From NCBI RefSeq assembly GCF_036345915.1, contig NZ_CP107785.1, positions 8,680,001-8,744,000 on the forward strand: a stretch of DNA of 64,000 nucleotides, written 5' to 3'. Position numbers and translations under genes: made by a program. The DNA is from Nocardia sp. NBC_00565 (lineage in GTDB: Bacteria; Actinomycetota; Actinomycetes; Mycobacteriales; Mycobacteriaceae). Shown here one piece after another: positions 26,296 through 35,370 of the stretch; position 1 is the first letter of the stretch; each line of letters starts with the position of its first letter. The notes under the pieces are model-generated. The model saw only the letters and a program-made list of their open reading frames with translations. It was not told where the DNA came from and did no database searches.

Positions 26296-28028
26296 TTCGC
26301 AAGTTACTCGGGCTGGTTCCGGACGAGTTCGCCCCGCTGACACCGAAATTGCTGGCCGCGATCATCGCGCAGGCGCTGTGTCAGGCACTCGCCTATCTGC
26401 TGCTGGTGCCGGTGCTGGAGGCGCTGTTCGCCGATGACCTCGGACGTGCGTGGCTGTGGGCACTGGCGATGCTGGCCGCCGTCGCGGCAGTGGTCGTGCT
26501 CGGAAATGTCCACACGATGATGGGTATGCGGATCGCGGTCGGCATGCAACGCGGGTTGCAGACCAGGATCGGTGATCATTTCAACGCGCTACCGTTGGGC
26601 TGGTTCGAAACTCGCGACACCGGGCCGCTATCGCGCATCGCCGTCGAGAATGTGCGTGAGATCCAAGGCGCGCTCGCCCATTTGCTGGGCAAGACGATCA
26701 CCAGTGTGGTGGTGCCACTCGGTGTCGCGGTGGGCATGCTGTTCATCGACTGGCGGATCGCGTTGGCCATGCTGCTCGCCGCCCCGGTGCTGCTGCTGGT
26801 CAACCGCCTGGCCGGCCTTGCCTATGCCCGGTCCGACGAGCAGGCGCGCGCCGCCGCGGCCGAGGCCGACTCGCGGGTGGTGGAATTCGCGCAGGCACAG
26901 CCGGTGCTGCGAGCCTTCGGTGCGGTCGGCGACAGTAATCGAGCGCTCGATGCCGCGCTGCGTCGGCAGCGGTCGGCGAATACCCGGATGACGTTCACCT
27001 CGGTGCCGGGCATCATCGTGTTCGGCCTGCTCGTGCAGGCGGTCTTCCTGGTGCTGGCCTATATCGTGGTGAGCCGGGTGACGGACGGGGCCATTTCGGT
27101 TGCCACCGCTATCGCGTTGGTCGCGGTCAGTTCTCGCTTCATCGAGCCGCTGAGCCAGGTAGCGCAGCTGGGCAACGGTGTGCGCGGGGCCACGGCCGCC
27201 ATCGACCGCGTCACCGAATTTCTCGCCGAAGCTCCCCTGCCGGAATCGGATACGCCCGTTACCCCCGGTGCGCCGACCGTCGTGTTCGATAATGTCTCGT
27301 TCGGCTATCGGCCGGGCGAGCCCGTCGTTTCCGAGCTGACCTTTAGTGTGCTCGCGGGCAGCACCACCGCGATCGTGGGGCCCAGCGGTGCAGGCAAGAC
27401 CACACTGCTGCGGCTGGCCGCGCGGTTCTACGATGTCGAGTCCGGCCGGGTGCAGGTCGGCGGACATGATGTGCGGGAGCAGCCGTCGGAGACGCTGTTG
27501 AATCAGGTGTCGCTGGTCTTCCAGAATGTCTATCTGTTCAACCGGTCGGTGGCGGACAACATTCGCACCGGCAGGCCGGACGCCACCGATGCCGAGGTGC
27601 GCCGGGTCGCGGAGGCTGCCCGGGTGGACGAGATCGCCGAGCGGCTGCCGGATGGCTTCGACAGCACGGTCGGCGAGGGCGGCGCCACCCTGTCCGGTGG
27701 TGAGCGGCAACGGGTTTCGATTGCCCGCGCGCTTCTCAAGGACGCCCCGATCGTGCTGCTGGACGAGGTGACCAGTGCGCTGGACCCACAGAGCGAGGCG
27801 GTCGTCGTCCGTGGTGTGCACGAAGTAACCAGGGACAAGACGGTGTTGGTCGTCGCGCACCGGCTCTCGACCATCGCACATGCCGATCAGATCCTCTTCC
27901 TGGACGGTGGCCGGATCGTCGAGCGCGGCACCCACAGTGAGCTGGTGGAGCTCGGCGGCCGCTACGCCGATTTCTGGGCCGAACGTTCGCGGGCGAGTGG
28001 CTGGCGCCTGGAACCGGCAACGGCCTAG
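26292..28028 (+). CDS. irtB: siderophore ABC transporter half, permease plus ATPase (IrtB-like)
   Basis: 578 residues with a six-span domain (~15-310) and an ATPase containing Walker A GPSGAGKTT (~360), LSGGERQRVS and VLLDEVTSALD. The ATG overlaps the stop of the partner gene by 4 bp, which supports obligate heterodimer formation. Import of the ferric siderophore is inferred from the iron box and cluster; export of apo-siderophore is the alternative. Confidence 0.85.
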   Translation: MIRKLLGLVPDEFAPLTPKLLAAIIAQALCQALAYLLLVPVLEALFADDLGRAWLWALAMLAAVAAVVVLGNVHTMMGMRIAVGMQRGLQTRIGDHFNALPLGWFETRDTGPLSRIAVENVREIQGALAHLLGKTITSVVVPLGVAVGMLFIDWRIALAMLLAAPVLLLVNRLAGLAYARSDEQARAAAAEADSRVVEFAQAQPVLRAFGAVGDSNRALDAALRRQRSANTRMTFTSVPGIIVFGLLVQAVFLVLAYIVVSRVTDGAISVATAIALVAVSSRFIEPLSQVAQLGNGVRGATAAIDRVTEFLAEAPLPESDTPVTPGAPTVVFDNVSFGYRPGEPVVSELTFSVLAGSTTAIVGPSGAGKTTLLRLAARFYDVESGRVQVGGHDVREQPSETLLNQVSLVFQNVYLFNRSVADNIRTGRPDATDAEVRRVAEAARVDEIAERLPDGFDSTVGEGGATLSGGERQRVSIARALLKDAPIVLLDEVTSALDPQSEAVVVRGVHEVTRDKTVLVVAHRLSTIAHADQILFLDGGRIVERGTHSELVELGGRYADFWAERSRASGWRLEPATA

Positions 28029-28032
28029 GGGG

Positions 28033-29328
28033 ATGGGAGTAGTGGACAGACTTCTGGTGGTCGGTGCGGGGCCGAAGGCGATGGCCGTCGCCGCGAAGGC
28101 ACACGTGCTACGCGAACTCGGCCTGCCCGCACCCCGGGTGACCGTCGTGGAATCGCATGCGGTGGGCGGTAACTGGCTGGCCAGTGGCGGGTGGACCGAT
28201 GGTCAGCACCGGCTCGGCACCAGCCCGGAGAAGGATGTGGGCTTTCCGTACCACTCGACCTGGGCGCGCGGGCGCAACCGCGCGATCAACGACGCGATGA
28301 TGGCGTTCAGCTGGACGTCGTTCCTGGTCGAGCGTGGCACCTACGCCGAGTGGATCGACCGTGGTCGCCCGAGTCCGCACCACCATGTCTGGGCCAAATA
28401 CCTGCAGTGGGTCGCCAGGAAAACGGATATCGAGTTCGTGCTCGGCACCGTGCGCAAGATTTCGGCGGCGGCGCAGGGCTGGCTGGTCTCGGTCGCCGAC
28501 GCGGACGGGGTTGTCACCGAGGTCGACGCCGAGCGACTGATGATCACCGGACCGGGCCACAGCAGACGCGCGCTGGTCGACCATCCGAAAGTGCTGAGCA
28601 TCGCGGACTTCTGGGATCTCGCGGGGCGCCGCCGGTTGCCGGCGTCATCGCGGGCGGCGGTCATCGGCGGCGGTGAAACCGCGGGCTCGGCGATGGACGA
28701 ACTTGTCCGCCACGATGTGCTGACCGTCTCGGTCATCTCGCCCGCTGCCACCATCTATACCCGCGGCGAGAGCTACTTCGAGAACTCGCTCTACAGCGAG
28801 CCCATCAAGTGGCGGGCGCTGAGCATCGAGGAACGCCGCGATGTCGTCCGGCGGACCGACCGTGGCGTGTTCTCGGTGCGGGTCCAGGAGAACCTGTTGG
28901 GTGACAGCCGGGTCCATCATCTGCAGGGACGTGTCGTGCGAGTCGCCGAACACGGTGCGGGCGTTGCGCTCACGCTGCGTAATGAGCGGCGCCCGGACCA
29001 GGTGCACGCCTTCGATCTGGTGGTCGACGCCACCGGCGGTCAGCCACTGTGGTTTCTGGAGATGTTCGAACCGGACGCGATGGACCTGGTCGAGCTCGCG
29101 ATCGGCGGGCCGATCACCCAGGCGCGGATCGAGGCATCGATCGCCCATGATCTGGCGGTGACCGGGCTCGAGGCGAAGCTCTACCTGCCGAATCTCGCGG
29201 GCCTCGCGCAGGGCCCGGGATTTCCGAATCTCAGCTGTCTGGGCGAACTTTCGGATCGAGTGCTGGCCTCGGGCTCGAGCGGTACCGAGTCGGCCGCGCA
29301 GGTCACTTCGGCACACCTCAGCGTGTAG
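28033..29328 (+). CDS. mbtG: lysine N6-hydroxylase of siderophore synthesis (MbtG)
   Basis: 431 residues closely following Mycobacterium MbtG. It has an FAD site VVGAGPKAMAVAAKA (~residues 9-23), the block SGGWTDGQHRLGTSPEKDVG, and an NADPH site IGGGETAGSAMDE (~210-222). The C-terminal half carries NLAGLAQGPGFPNLSCLG. The enzyme hydroxylates the side-chain nitrogen of lysine to make the hydroxamate ligand. ATG 28033 comes four bases after the irtB-like stop, so the genes are co-transcribed. The stop codon lies within the next iron box. Confidence 0.92.
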   Translation: MGVVDRLLVVGAGPKAMAVAAKAHVLRELGLPAPRVTVVESHAVGGNWLASGGWTDGQHRLGTSPEKDVGFPYHSTWARGRNRAINDAMMAFSWTSFLVERGTYAEWIDRGRPSPHHHVWAKYLQWVARKTDIEFVLGTVRKISAAAQGWLVSVADADGVVTEVDAERLMITGPGHSRRALVDHPKVLSIADFWDLAGRRRLPASSRAAVIGGGETAGSAMDELVRHDVLTVSVISPAATIYTRGESYFENSLYSEPIKWRALSIEERRDVVRRTDRGVFSVRVQENLLGDSRVHHLQGRVVRVAEHGAGVALTLRNERRPDQVHAFDLVVDATGGQPLWFLEMFEPDAMDLVELAIGGPITQARIEASIAHDLAVTGLEAKLYLPNLAGLAQGPGFPNLSCLGELSDRVLASGSSGTESAAQVTSAHLSV

Positions 29329-29343
29329 GGTAGGCTACCCTTA
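29325..29343 (+). promoter_or_regulatory. IdeR-like iron box upstream of the formyltransferase
   Basis: GTAGGGTAGGCTACCCTTA matches the IdeR consensus at 15 of 19 positions and overlaps the mbtG stop codon. It suggests a second iron-controlled promoter inside the locus. Confidence 0.75.
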
Positions 29344-29370
29344 GTATCTGTCGAGGGTGAGGTTCGGTTC

Positions 29371-30312
29371 ATGCGTATCGTGTCGTTCGGCTTCCAGACC
29401 TGGGGTTGCAAAACCCTTCAGGCCCTGATCGATTCGGAGCATGAGGTGGCGCTCGCGGTCACCCATCCGAGCAGTGCGCAGTCCTACAAGGCGATCTGGT
29501 CGGATTCGGTCGAGGAGCTGGCCCGCGCACACGGCATCCCGGTGCACCTGACCGAACGGGCCGATGCGGCGACCATCGACCTGGTCAAGCGAGCCGAGCC
29601 GGACGTCATCGTGGTGAACAGCTGGTACACCTGGATGCCGCCGGAGCTGTACAACCTGCCACCGCACGGCACGCTCAATCTGCACGATTCGCTGCTGCCG
29701 AAGTTCACCGGCTTCTCGCCGGTGCTCTGGGCACTGATCAGCGGCGAATCCGAATTCGGGCTCACCGTGCACCGGATGGATGAGCAACTGGACACCGGCG
29801 ACATCCTGGTGCAGCGCTCGCTGCCGATCGGGCCGACCGCTACCGGCACCGAGCTCGTCGAGGCGGGGATGGCACTGATCCCGGACGCACTGCGGGAGGC
29901 GCTGTCCGCGCTGGAGTCCGGCACCGCGGTGTGGCGGCCACAGCACAAGGCCGAGCGAACCTACTTCCACAAACGGTCCGAGCGGGACAGCCGGATCGAT
30001 TGGGCTTGGTCCGCGGTCGATGTGGAGCGCTTCGTGCGTGCGCTGTCCGAACCGTATCCGCGTGCGTTCGGTTACTACCGGGGCGAGCGGGTCGAAATTC
30101 TCGCCGCGGCAGTGTCGGCCGCCTGCTACGGCGGCACCGCGGGCCGGGTGGTCGTCCAGGAGGGCGGTGCGGTCGTGGTGTGTGGTCCCGATGCGATTCG
30201 CGGACGCAACCCCGGCTTGTTGATCACCCGGGTGCGGACGGCGAACGGCGCCGAACATTCCGGAGCCGAATTCTTCGCGCGCGGCGGCTATCTCACCGAT
30301 ACGCCGGCGTGA
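29371..30312 (+). CDS. hydroxylysine/hydroxyornithine N-formyltransferase
   Basis: 313 residues of the formyltetrahydrofolate-dependent transferase family related to methionyl-tRNA formyltransferase. The catalytic triad is present: N103 and H105 in NLHDSLLPKFTG, and D144 in LDTGD, exactly at the spacing of Fmt. The C-terminal domain resembles the Fmt OB fold. In siderophore loci these enzymes (for example in coelichelin and rhodochelin synthesis) formylate an N-hydroxylated side chain to give a hydroxamate. With MbtG upstream, the product is probably N6-formyl-N6-hydroxylysine, as known in formobactin, amamistatin and brasilibactin. ATG 29371 follows GAGGGTGAGG. Confidence 0.85.
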   Translation: MRIVSFGFQTWGCKTLQALIDSEHEVALAVTHPSSAQSYKAIWSDSVEELARAHGIPVHLTERADAATIDLVKRAEPDVIVVNSWYTWMPPELYNLPPHGTLNLHDSLLPKFTGFSPVLWALISGESEFGLTVHRMDEQLDTGDILVQRSLPIGPTATGTELVEAGMALIPDALREALSALESGTAVWRPQHKAERTYFHKRSERDSRIDWAWSAVDVERFVRALSEPYPRAFGYYRGERVEILAAAVSAACYGGTAGRVVVQEGGAVVVCGPDAIRGRNPGLLITRVRTANGAEHSGAEFFARGGYLTDTPA

Positions 30313-30381
30313 TCCGTGGTCCGGTAGCGAGCCTCGGGGCCGCCGACCGGAATCAAGTTCAACCCGGGGGCGAAGGAATCC

Positions 30382-33300
30382 ATGTCGACCACAGCCGATG
30401 ACACGCAACGCCTACTGCACCGCCGATCCGGTCGGCGGCTGATCGAAGCTATCCAGAAACCAACCGTGCCAGATGTGGCGGACGTGCAGCGGGCCGCGCT
30501 GTCATCGGGTCAACGGCGTGCCTGGTTCCTGCAGACCCGCGATCCCGATGACACCACGCTGAATATCGGTATCGCGTATCGGCTGACCGGCACGTTGGAC
30601 ACCGAACGCCTGCGCGCCGCCGTCGAGGCGGTTGCCGCGCGGCACGAGATCCTGCGCACCACATATGGACTCGGCGATACGGGCGAGCCCTACCGGATCG
30701 TCCGGAACGAGCCGCTGAGCTGGCAGGAGCACGATCTGTCCGGGCTGCCGGAATCGAGCCGGACCCGCAGGCTGGAGGTGCTGTCCCGACGCGAACTCGG
30801 TCGGCCGTTCGAGCTGGCAACCGAGGCGCCGATACGAATCACCCTGATCCGCACTGGCGCCGGTGAATTCGTCTTCGTACTCGTGGCACACACCATCGCC
30901 TGGGACGACGATTCGTGGGGCGTGTTCGCCGCCGAACTGAACGCCGCCTATCACGGTGCGGTACTGCCCGAACCGCGTGGACAGGCGGTGGCCGCCGACA
31001 CCGACGCCGACGCCGCCGCGGTGGAGTACTGGCGCGATCTGCTGCGCCCGCTGCCGGAGACGCTGGAGCTACCGGGCAGGGCCTTATCCGTCGATGGCGC
31101 ACGTCGGACCCGGCGGTGTTCGGTGCCGCTGTCGCGCGAACTGCTCGCCCGGGTGGACGCCTTCGCCCGCGAAAGCGTGTCCACCCCGTTCGCGGTGCTG
31201 CTCGCGGCCTTCGACGCGGTGATCCACCGATACACCGCGGCAACGGATTTCCTGGTCGCGGTCCCGGTCAGCACGCGCGGCGCCACCGCGGTGTCGGTCA
31301 TCGGCTACTTCGGCAACACCCTGCTGCTGCGTGCCACACTGCGATCGGCGGACACCTTCGCGAATTTCGCGGCGGCCGTGCGCGAGCACTGTGCCGATGC
31401 GTTCGCGCATCGGGAGGTCGGTATCGATCGAGTCGTGCACGCCGTCAATCCGAATCGCAGTGGCCGCCGCGACGGTTTGGAACAGCTGGTCCGCGTCGGT
31501 TTCGGCGTCACCGAGCGCGAGCACGGGCTGGCACTCGACGGTGTCACCGCGGCCCGGCTCGAGCTCGGCAGCCCGGCGGCACCGGTCCCGCTGCGGTGCA
31601 CTGTCGTGCTCGACGCGGACGGTCCGCGGGTCGAGGCCCAGTACTGGGACGACCAGCTCGCGCCCGGACTGGTCGAGCGGCTGATCGCGCACTACGTGCA
31701 GCTGCTGGACAACGCGCTCACCGAACCGGGCCACCGCATCGGTGATATCGACATATTCGGCGACGACGATCGAGCACGGCTGCTCGCCCAGTCGCACGGC
31801 GCGCTCGTCGGTACCCGGCCGACCACCATGGTCGCGCTGTTCGAGCAGCGTGTGGCGGCGGCGCCGCAGGCGCTGGCGATCGTCGCACCGCGTGGCGATG
31901 GCCCGCCCGACGTGGAGTTGAGTTACGACCAGCTCAACCGCCGCGCGAACCGCATGGCGCACTGGCTGATCGGACAGGGCATCGGCGCGGAGGATATTGT
32001 CGCGCTGCGGATTTCCACGTCGGTGGAGTTCGTCGTCGCTGCGCTCGGTGTGCTCAAGGCGGGTGCCGCGTACTTGCCGATCGACCCGGCCTACCCGGAT
32101 GAGCGCATCGATCTCGTCGACCGGGATGCCCGGCCCCGGCTGCTGCTCGGCCGCGTCGAAGCGGTGGCTGCGGAGGAGTCCGCGATCGCGCTGCCCGAAC
32201 ATGATCCCGCCGACGCCGATCGCGTGCGCCCGTTGCGTCCCGGCAATCTCGCCTACGTCATCTACACCTCGGGATCGACCGGACGGCCCAAGGGCGTGCC
32301 GGTTTCGCACGCCGCCATCGCCGATCATCTGGAATCCTTCTGCGCGGAGTGGGGGATGACCGCCGCGGACCGGTTGCTGCAGTCGTCGTCGGTGAGCTTC
32401 GACGCCTCGCTGCTCGATATCTTCGTCACGCTGACTGTCGGTGCGCGCCTGGTGATTCCGAAACCCGGTGCGTTCGGTGACATCGCGTATGTGGCCGATT
32501 TGATCGCCCGGTGCGGGGTCACCGTGCTGCACATGGTTCCGTCGATGCTGAGTACCTTCCTGCTGCTGCCCGAGGTAAGTGAGTGGCGGGCGCTGCGGCA
32601 TGTCCCGGTCGGCGGCGAGGCGTTGCCGGGCGAGGTCGCCGACCGGTTCGCGGCGGTCTTCGATGCCGAACTGCGCAATCACTACGGCCCCACCGAGGCG
32701 GTGGTCTCCGCGACCCATATGAGGGTCGAGGGCCCGCAGGGCACCCGGATCGTGCCGATCGGAACGCCGAACCGCAATGTCTACGTATATCTGCTCGACG
32801 AGCGGCTGCAGCTGGTCCCCGCCGGTGTGGTCGGCGAAATCTACCTGGGCGGTCCGCAATTGGCGCGCGGCTACCTGAATCGCTGTGGGTTGACCGCGCA
32901 ACGGTTCATCGCCGACCCCTTCTGCACCGGGCAGCGGCTGTACCGTACCGGCGATCTGGCGCGCCGCACCGGTGACGGCGTGCTCGAATTCATCGGCCGC
33001 GCCGACGAACAGGTGAAGATACGCGGTTTCCGCATCGAACTGGGTGAGGTGGAAGCCGTGATCGCGAGCCATCCGGACGTCGGTCACTGTGTGGTGGTCG
33101 CGGTGTCGGATGCCGCACTCGGGATGATGTTGGCCGCGTACGTCGTCCCGGCCGGTGCCGCGGGCCCCGACCTCGACCGGGTGCGCGCGCACGCCGCGGT
33201 GAGCCTGCCCGACTACATGGTGCCCTCGGCGTTCTCCGTCATCGACGAGATTCCGCTCACCAGGCACGGCAAGCTGGACAAGAAGGCGCTACCCGAACCG

Positions 33301-34569
33301 GTGCCCGCCGCGGGTCGCGACCACCGGGAACCGCGCACTGCCAACGAGATGCGCGTCGCCGAGCTGTACGCGGAGATCTTCGGCCTGAGTCGAGTCGGTG
33401 CCGACGACTCGTTCTTCGAACTCGGCGGCCACTCGCTGCTGGCCAATCGGCTGGTGTCGCAGCTGCGCGCCGAGTTCGGTGTCGAGATCGACGTGCGTGT
33501 CCTGTTCGACACCCCGACCGTCGCCGGACTCGCCGCGCTGATCGAGGCCACCCCCGTTGCCCTTTCGGATGTGCTGACCGCGGCCGAACGACAGCGGGTG
33601 CTCGGTGAGTGGGCGACCGGGGTGGAACTGTCCGACGTGCCGCAACTCCCCGAGCTGATCCGCCGCGGCCGTGCGATTCCCGGCCTGCGGTCCGCGGTTC
33701 GTTGTGGCACACAGACTCTCACCTACGACGAGCTGTTCGCCCAGCTGGACGCCGGATCGGTAGTCGGCGGATCGACAGGGGTATCGGTCGACCGGCTGGT
33801 TCGCCTGTTCGGCACACTCGCGACAGCCATTCGGGATCCGGATGCCATGGTCGGCGCGGGGTCGACGACGCGGTTGCCCACTGCGGCCGCGCTGGCGGCG
33901 GCCGTCTGGGATCGTCGTGTCGTTGCCGCCGAAAGCCGTTGTCGGCGTGTGGATCCCGCGTACGGCTGGGTGGACGTGCGGCTGATCGCGGCCGAGTGGA
34001 GCGACGCACAGGTGGCGGTCGAACTGCTGGCCGCCCTGGCCGACGGTGCGACACTGATCGTCGCCACGCCGGCGCAGCAGGCGAATCCGGGCGCGCTGGT
34101 CGAGCTCATCGCGGCGCATGCGGTGACACATGTGGTCGCCACCGCGGCGAGCCTCTCTCGTATCGTGCCCGCCGACGGCGCGACGTTGCCGACCATCCGG
34201 CGCTGGGACGTCACCGGAACCGATTCGGCCCCAACGCTTCCCGGTCGGCTCGCCGCCGTCGCACCCGAATCCGTCGCCACCTTCGCCTACACCGTGCCGG
34301 CCTGCGCGGGCGCGGTGGCGCGCGGCTCGCTCGACGGGAGCGGACGTGCTCGCCCGATTCCCGGGGCCCGGATTCTGGTGCTGGACGAGTCGCGACAGCC
34401 GGTGCCGCCCAATGTGATCGGCGAGGTGTATGTCGGCGGTGCCACCCTCTCGATCGACGCATTCGCCGTGGACCGCTCGGTGGACGACCCGTTCCTGCCG
34501 GGTGGCCGGTTGTTCCGCACCGGCGACCGAGCCCGGTGGACAACCGACGGATGGCTGATATTCGGGTAG
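30382..34569 (+). CDS. NRPS, C-A-PCP plus decayed truncated adenylation domain (MbtE-like)
   Basis: 1395 residues. A condensation domain (~30-440) comes first, but its HHxxxDG motif reads HTIAWDDDSW: the second, catalytic histidine is threonine 171. The adenylation domain (~475-985) is complete (YTSGSTGRPKG near 627, NHYGPTEAVVS, GRADEQVKIRGFRIE, GKLDKK). Its inferred specificity residues are D-A-L-H-V-V-H-V-S, identical to those in the first module of the 51194 protein. PCP serine is 1018 (GGHSLL). A second adenylation-like stretch (~1075-1395) lacks the core A3 and A4 motifs and ends without a carrier domain. It probably uses hydroxylysine. Condensation activity is doubtful. Confidence 0.85.
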   Translation: MSTTADDTQRLLHRRSGRRLIEAIQKPTVPDVADVQRAALSSGQRRAWFLQTRDPDDTTLNIGIAYRLTGTLDTERLRAAVEAVAARHEILRTTYGLGDTGEPYRIVRNEPLSWQEHDLSGLPESSRTRRLEVLSRRELGRPFELATEAPIRITLIRTGAGEFVFVLVAHTIAWDDDSWGVFAAELNAAYHGAVLPEPRGQAVAADTDADAAAVEYWRDLLRPLPETLELPGRALSVDGARRTRRCSVPLSRELLARVDAFARESVSTPFAVLLAAFDAVIHRYTAATDFLVAVPVSTRGATAVSVIGYFGNTLLLRATLRSADTFANFAAAVREHCADAFAHREVGIDRVVHAVNPNRSGRRDGLEQLVRVGFGVTEREHGLALDGVTAARLELGSPAAPVPLRCTVVLDADGPRVEAQYWDDQLAPGLVERLIAHYVQLLDNALTEPGHRIGDIDIFGDDDRARLLAQSHGALVGTRPTTMVALFEQRVAAAPQALAIVAPRGDGPPDVELSYDQLNRRANRMAHWLIGQGIGAEDIVALRISTSVEFVVAALGVLKAGAAYLPIDPAYPDERIDLVDRDARPRLLLGRVEAVAAEESAIALPEHDPADADRVRPLRPGNLAYVIYTSGSTGRPKGVPVSHAAIADHLESFCAEWGMTAADRLLQSSSVSFDASLLDIFVTLTVGARLVIPKPGAFGDIAYVADLIARCGVTVLHMVPSMLSTFLLLPEVSEWRALRHVPVGGEALPGEVADRFAAVFDAELRNHYGPTEAVVSATHMRVEGPQGTRIVPIGTPNRNVYVYLLDERLQLVPAGVVGEIYLGGPQLARGYLNRCGLTAQRFIADPFCTGQRLYRTGDLARRTGDGVLEFIGRADEQVKIRGFRIELGEVEAVIASHPDVGHCVVVAVSDAALGMMLAAYVVPAGAAGPDLDRVRAHAAVSLPDYMVPSAFSVIDEIPLTRHGKLDKKALPEPVPAAGRDHREPRTANEMRVAELYAEIFGLSRVGADDSFFELGGHSLLANRLVSQLRAEFGVEIDVRVLFDTPTVAGLAALIEATPVALSDVLTAAERQRVLGEWATGVELSDVPQLPELIRRGRAIPGLRSAVRCGTQTLTYDELFAQLDAGSVVGGSTGVSVDRLVRLFGTLATAIRDPDAMVGAGSTTRLPTAAALAAAVWDRRVVAAESRCRRVDPAYGWVDVRLIAAEWSDAQVAVELLAALADGATLIVATPAQQANPGALVELIAAHAVTHVVATAASLSRIVPADGATLPTIRRWDVTGTDSAPTLPGRLAAVAPESVATFAYTVPACAGAVARGSLDGSGRARPIPGARILVLDESRQPVPPNVIGEVYVGGATLSIDAFAVDRSVDDPFLPGGRLFRTGDRARWTTDGWLIFG

Positions 34570-34597
34570 CTCGGCGATGAGTACCGCACATGCGTAG

Positions 34598-34616
34598 GTT
34601 GGTTAGGCTACCCTAG
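34598..34616 (+). promoter_or_regulatory. IdeR-like iron box at the SIP gene start
   Basis: GTTGGTTAGGCTACCCTAG matches the IdeR consensus at 15 of 19 positions. It ends only five bases before the start codon, so the promoter must lie within or upstream of the box. Confidence 0.78.
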
Positions 34617-34621
34617 GTTTC

Positions 34622-35341
34622 ATGGGTAAAGGTATAGATGGCCTCATGCTGAAGGCATGGCGCGCGGACGAATACAAGTTGACCGTCACCTCCGTCAGAA
34701 CTATCACCGACAAGTATCAGCGCATCGGCTTCACCGCCGAGAATCTGCTCGATGACCACCCCGTTCACCCCACGCAGTGGATTCGGATCTGGTTCGAGGA
34801 CGACGAAGGCAAGTTGCGCCAGCGCGGCTATACGCTCGTGGATCCCGATCCGGCCACGAACAGTTTCGATATCGAGTTCGCGTTGCACCACGGCCCGGCG
34901 TCACGGTGGGCCGAGAATGCGACAGTGGGCGATGTCGTCGAGGCCAGCGTCATGGGTAAGGGTGTCGGCGCATCGAAGTTCGGGGTCCCCGATCCCGCAC
35001 CCTCGGAGTTCGTCATCTTCGGCGACACCGCCTCACTCCCCGCGATCAACTCGTTGCTGGATGCCATCGGTGACATTCCGGCCCGGATATGGCTGGAATG
35101 GCAATACGAATCGGACCCGACCTTGCCGGTGCACTCCGGACCGGCCACCGAAGTCACCTGGCTGCAGCGCATCGACGACGGACGACTGCTTCGTGAACAG
35201 GCCGAAGCGATCACCTGCGCGCCGGATGCGTTCGGCTTCGTCGCCTGCGATGGATACACCACCCGCGCGATCACCAAAACGCTGAAGACGAAACACGCAC
35301 TGCCCAAAGAGGCGATCAAGTCGCAGGCCTACTGGCGATAA
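34622..35341 (+). CDS. siderophore-interacting protein (ferric-siderophore reductase)
   Basis: 239 residues of the SIP/ViuB family. An FAD-binding barrel contains RQRGYTLVDPD (the RxYT flavin motif) and FDIEFALHHGPASRWAE, followed by an NAD(P)H-binding domain. It releases iron from the imported siderophore by reduction. It supplies in trans the function that mycobacterial IrtA carries as a fused domain. The start MGKGIDGLMLKAWRADEY aligns with the family N-terminus, so ATG 34622 is preferred. There is no ribosome binding site and almost no room for a leader, which points to leaderless translation. Confidence 0.9.
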   Translation: MGKGIDGLMLKAWRADEYKLTVTSVRTITDKYQRIGFTAENLLDDHPVHPTQWIRIWFEDDEGKLRQRGYTLVDPDPATNSFDIEFALHHGPASRWAENATVGDVVEASVMGKGVGASKFGVPDPAPSEFVIFGDTASLPAINSLLDAIGDIPARIWLEWQYESDPTLPVHSGPATEVTWLQRIDDGRLLREQAEAITCAPDAFGFVACDGYTTRAITKTLKTKHALPKEAIKSQAYWR

Positions 35342-35358
35342 AGCCAGTAGGGCCTGCG
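35322..35358. terminator. bidirectional hairpin between SIP and PKS genes
   Basis: CGCAGGCC-TACTGGC (35322-35336) pairs with GCCAGTA-GGGCCTGCG (35343-35358) around GATAAA. It overlaps the SIP stop codon and lies just beyond the convergent PKS stop at 35371. A clear T run is absent, so terminator function is inferred. Confidence 0.6.
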
Positions 35359-35370
35359 CCCTGTCCGGTC

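Noticed and set aside
31084..33267. Long minus-strand open frame opposite the first NRPS
   Set aside because: It is an antisense shadow, full of Arg, His, Gln and Gly with no fold or motif. Similar shadows lie opposite the other NRPS and PKS genes.
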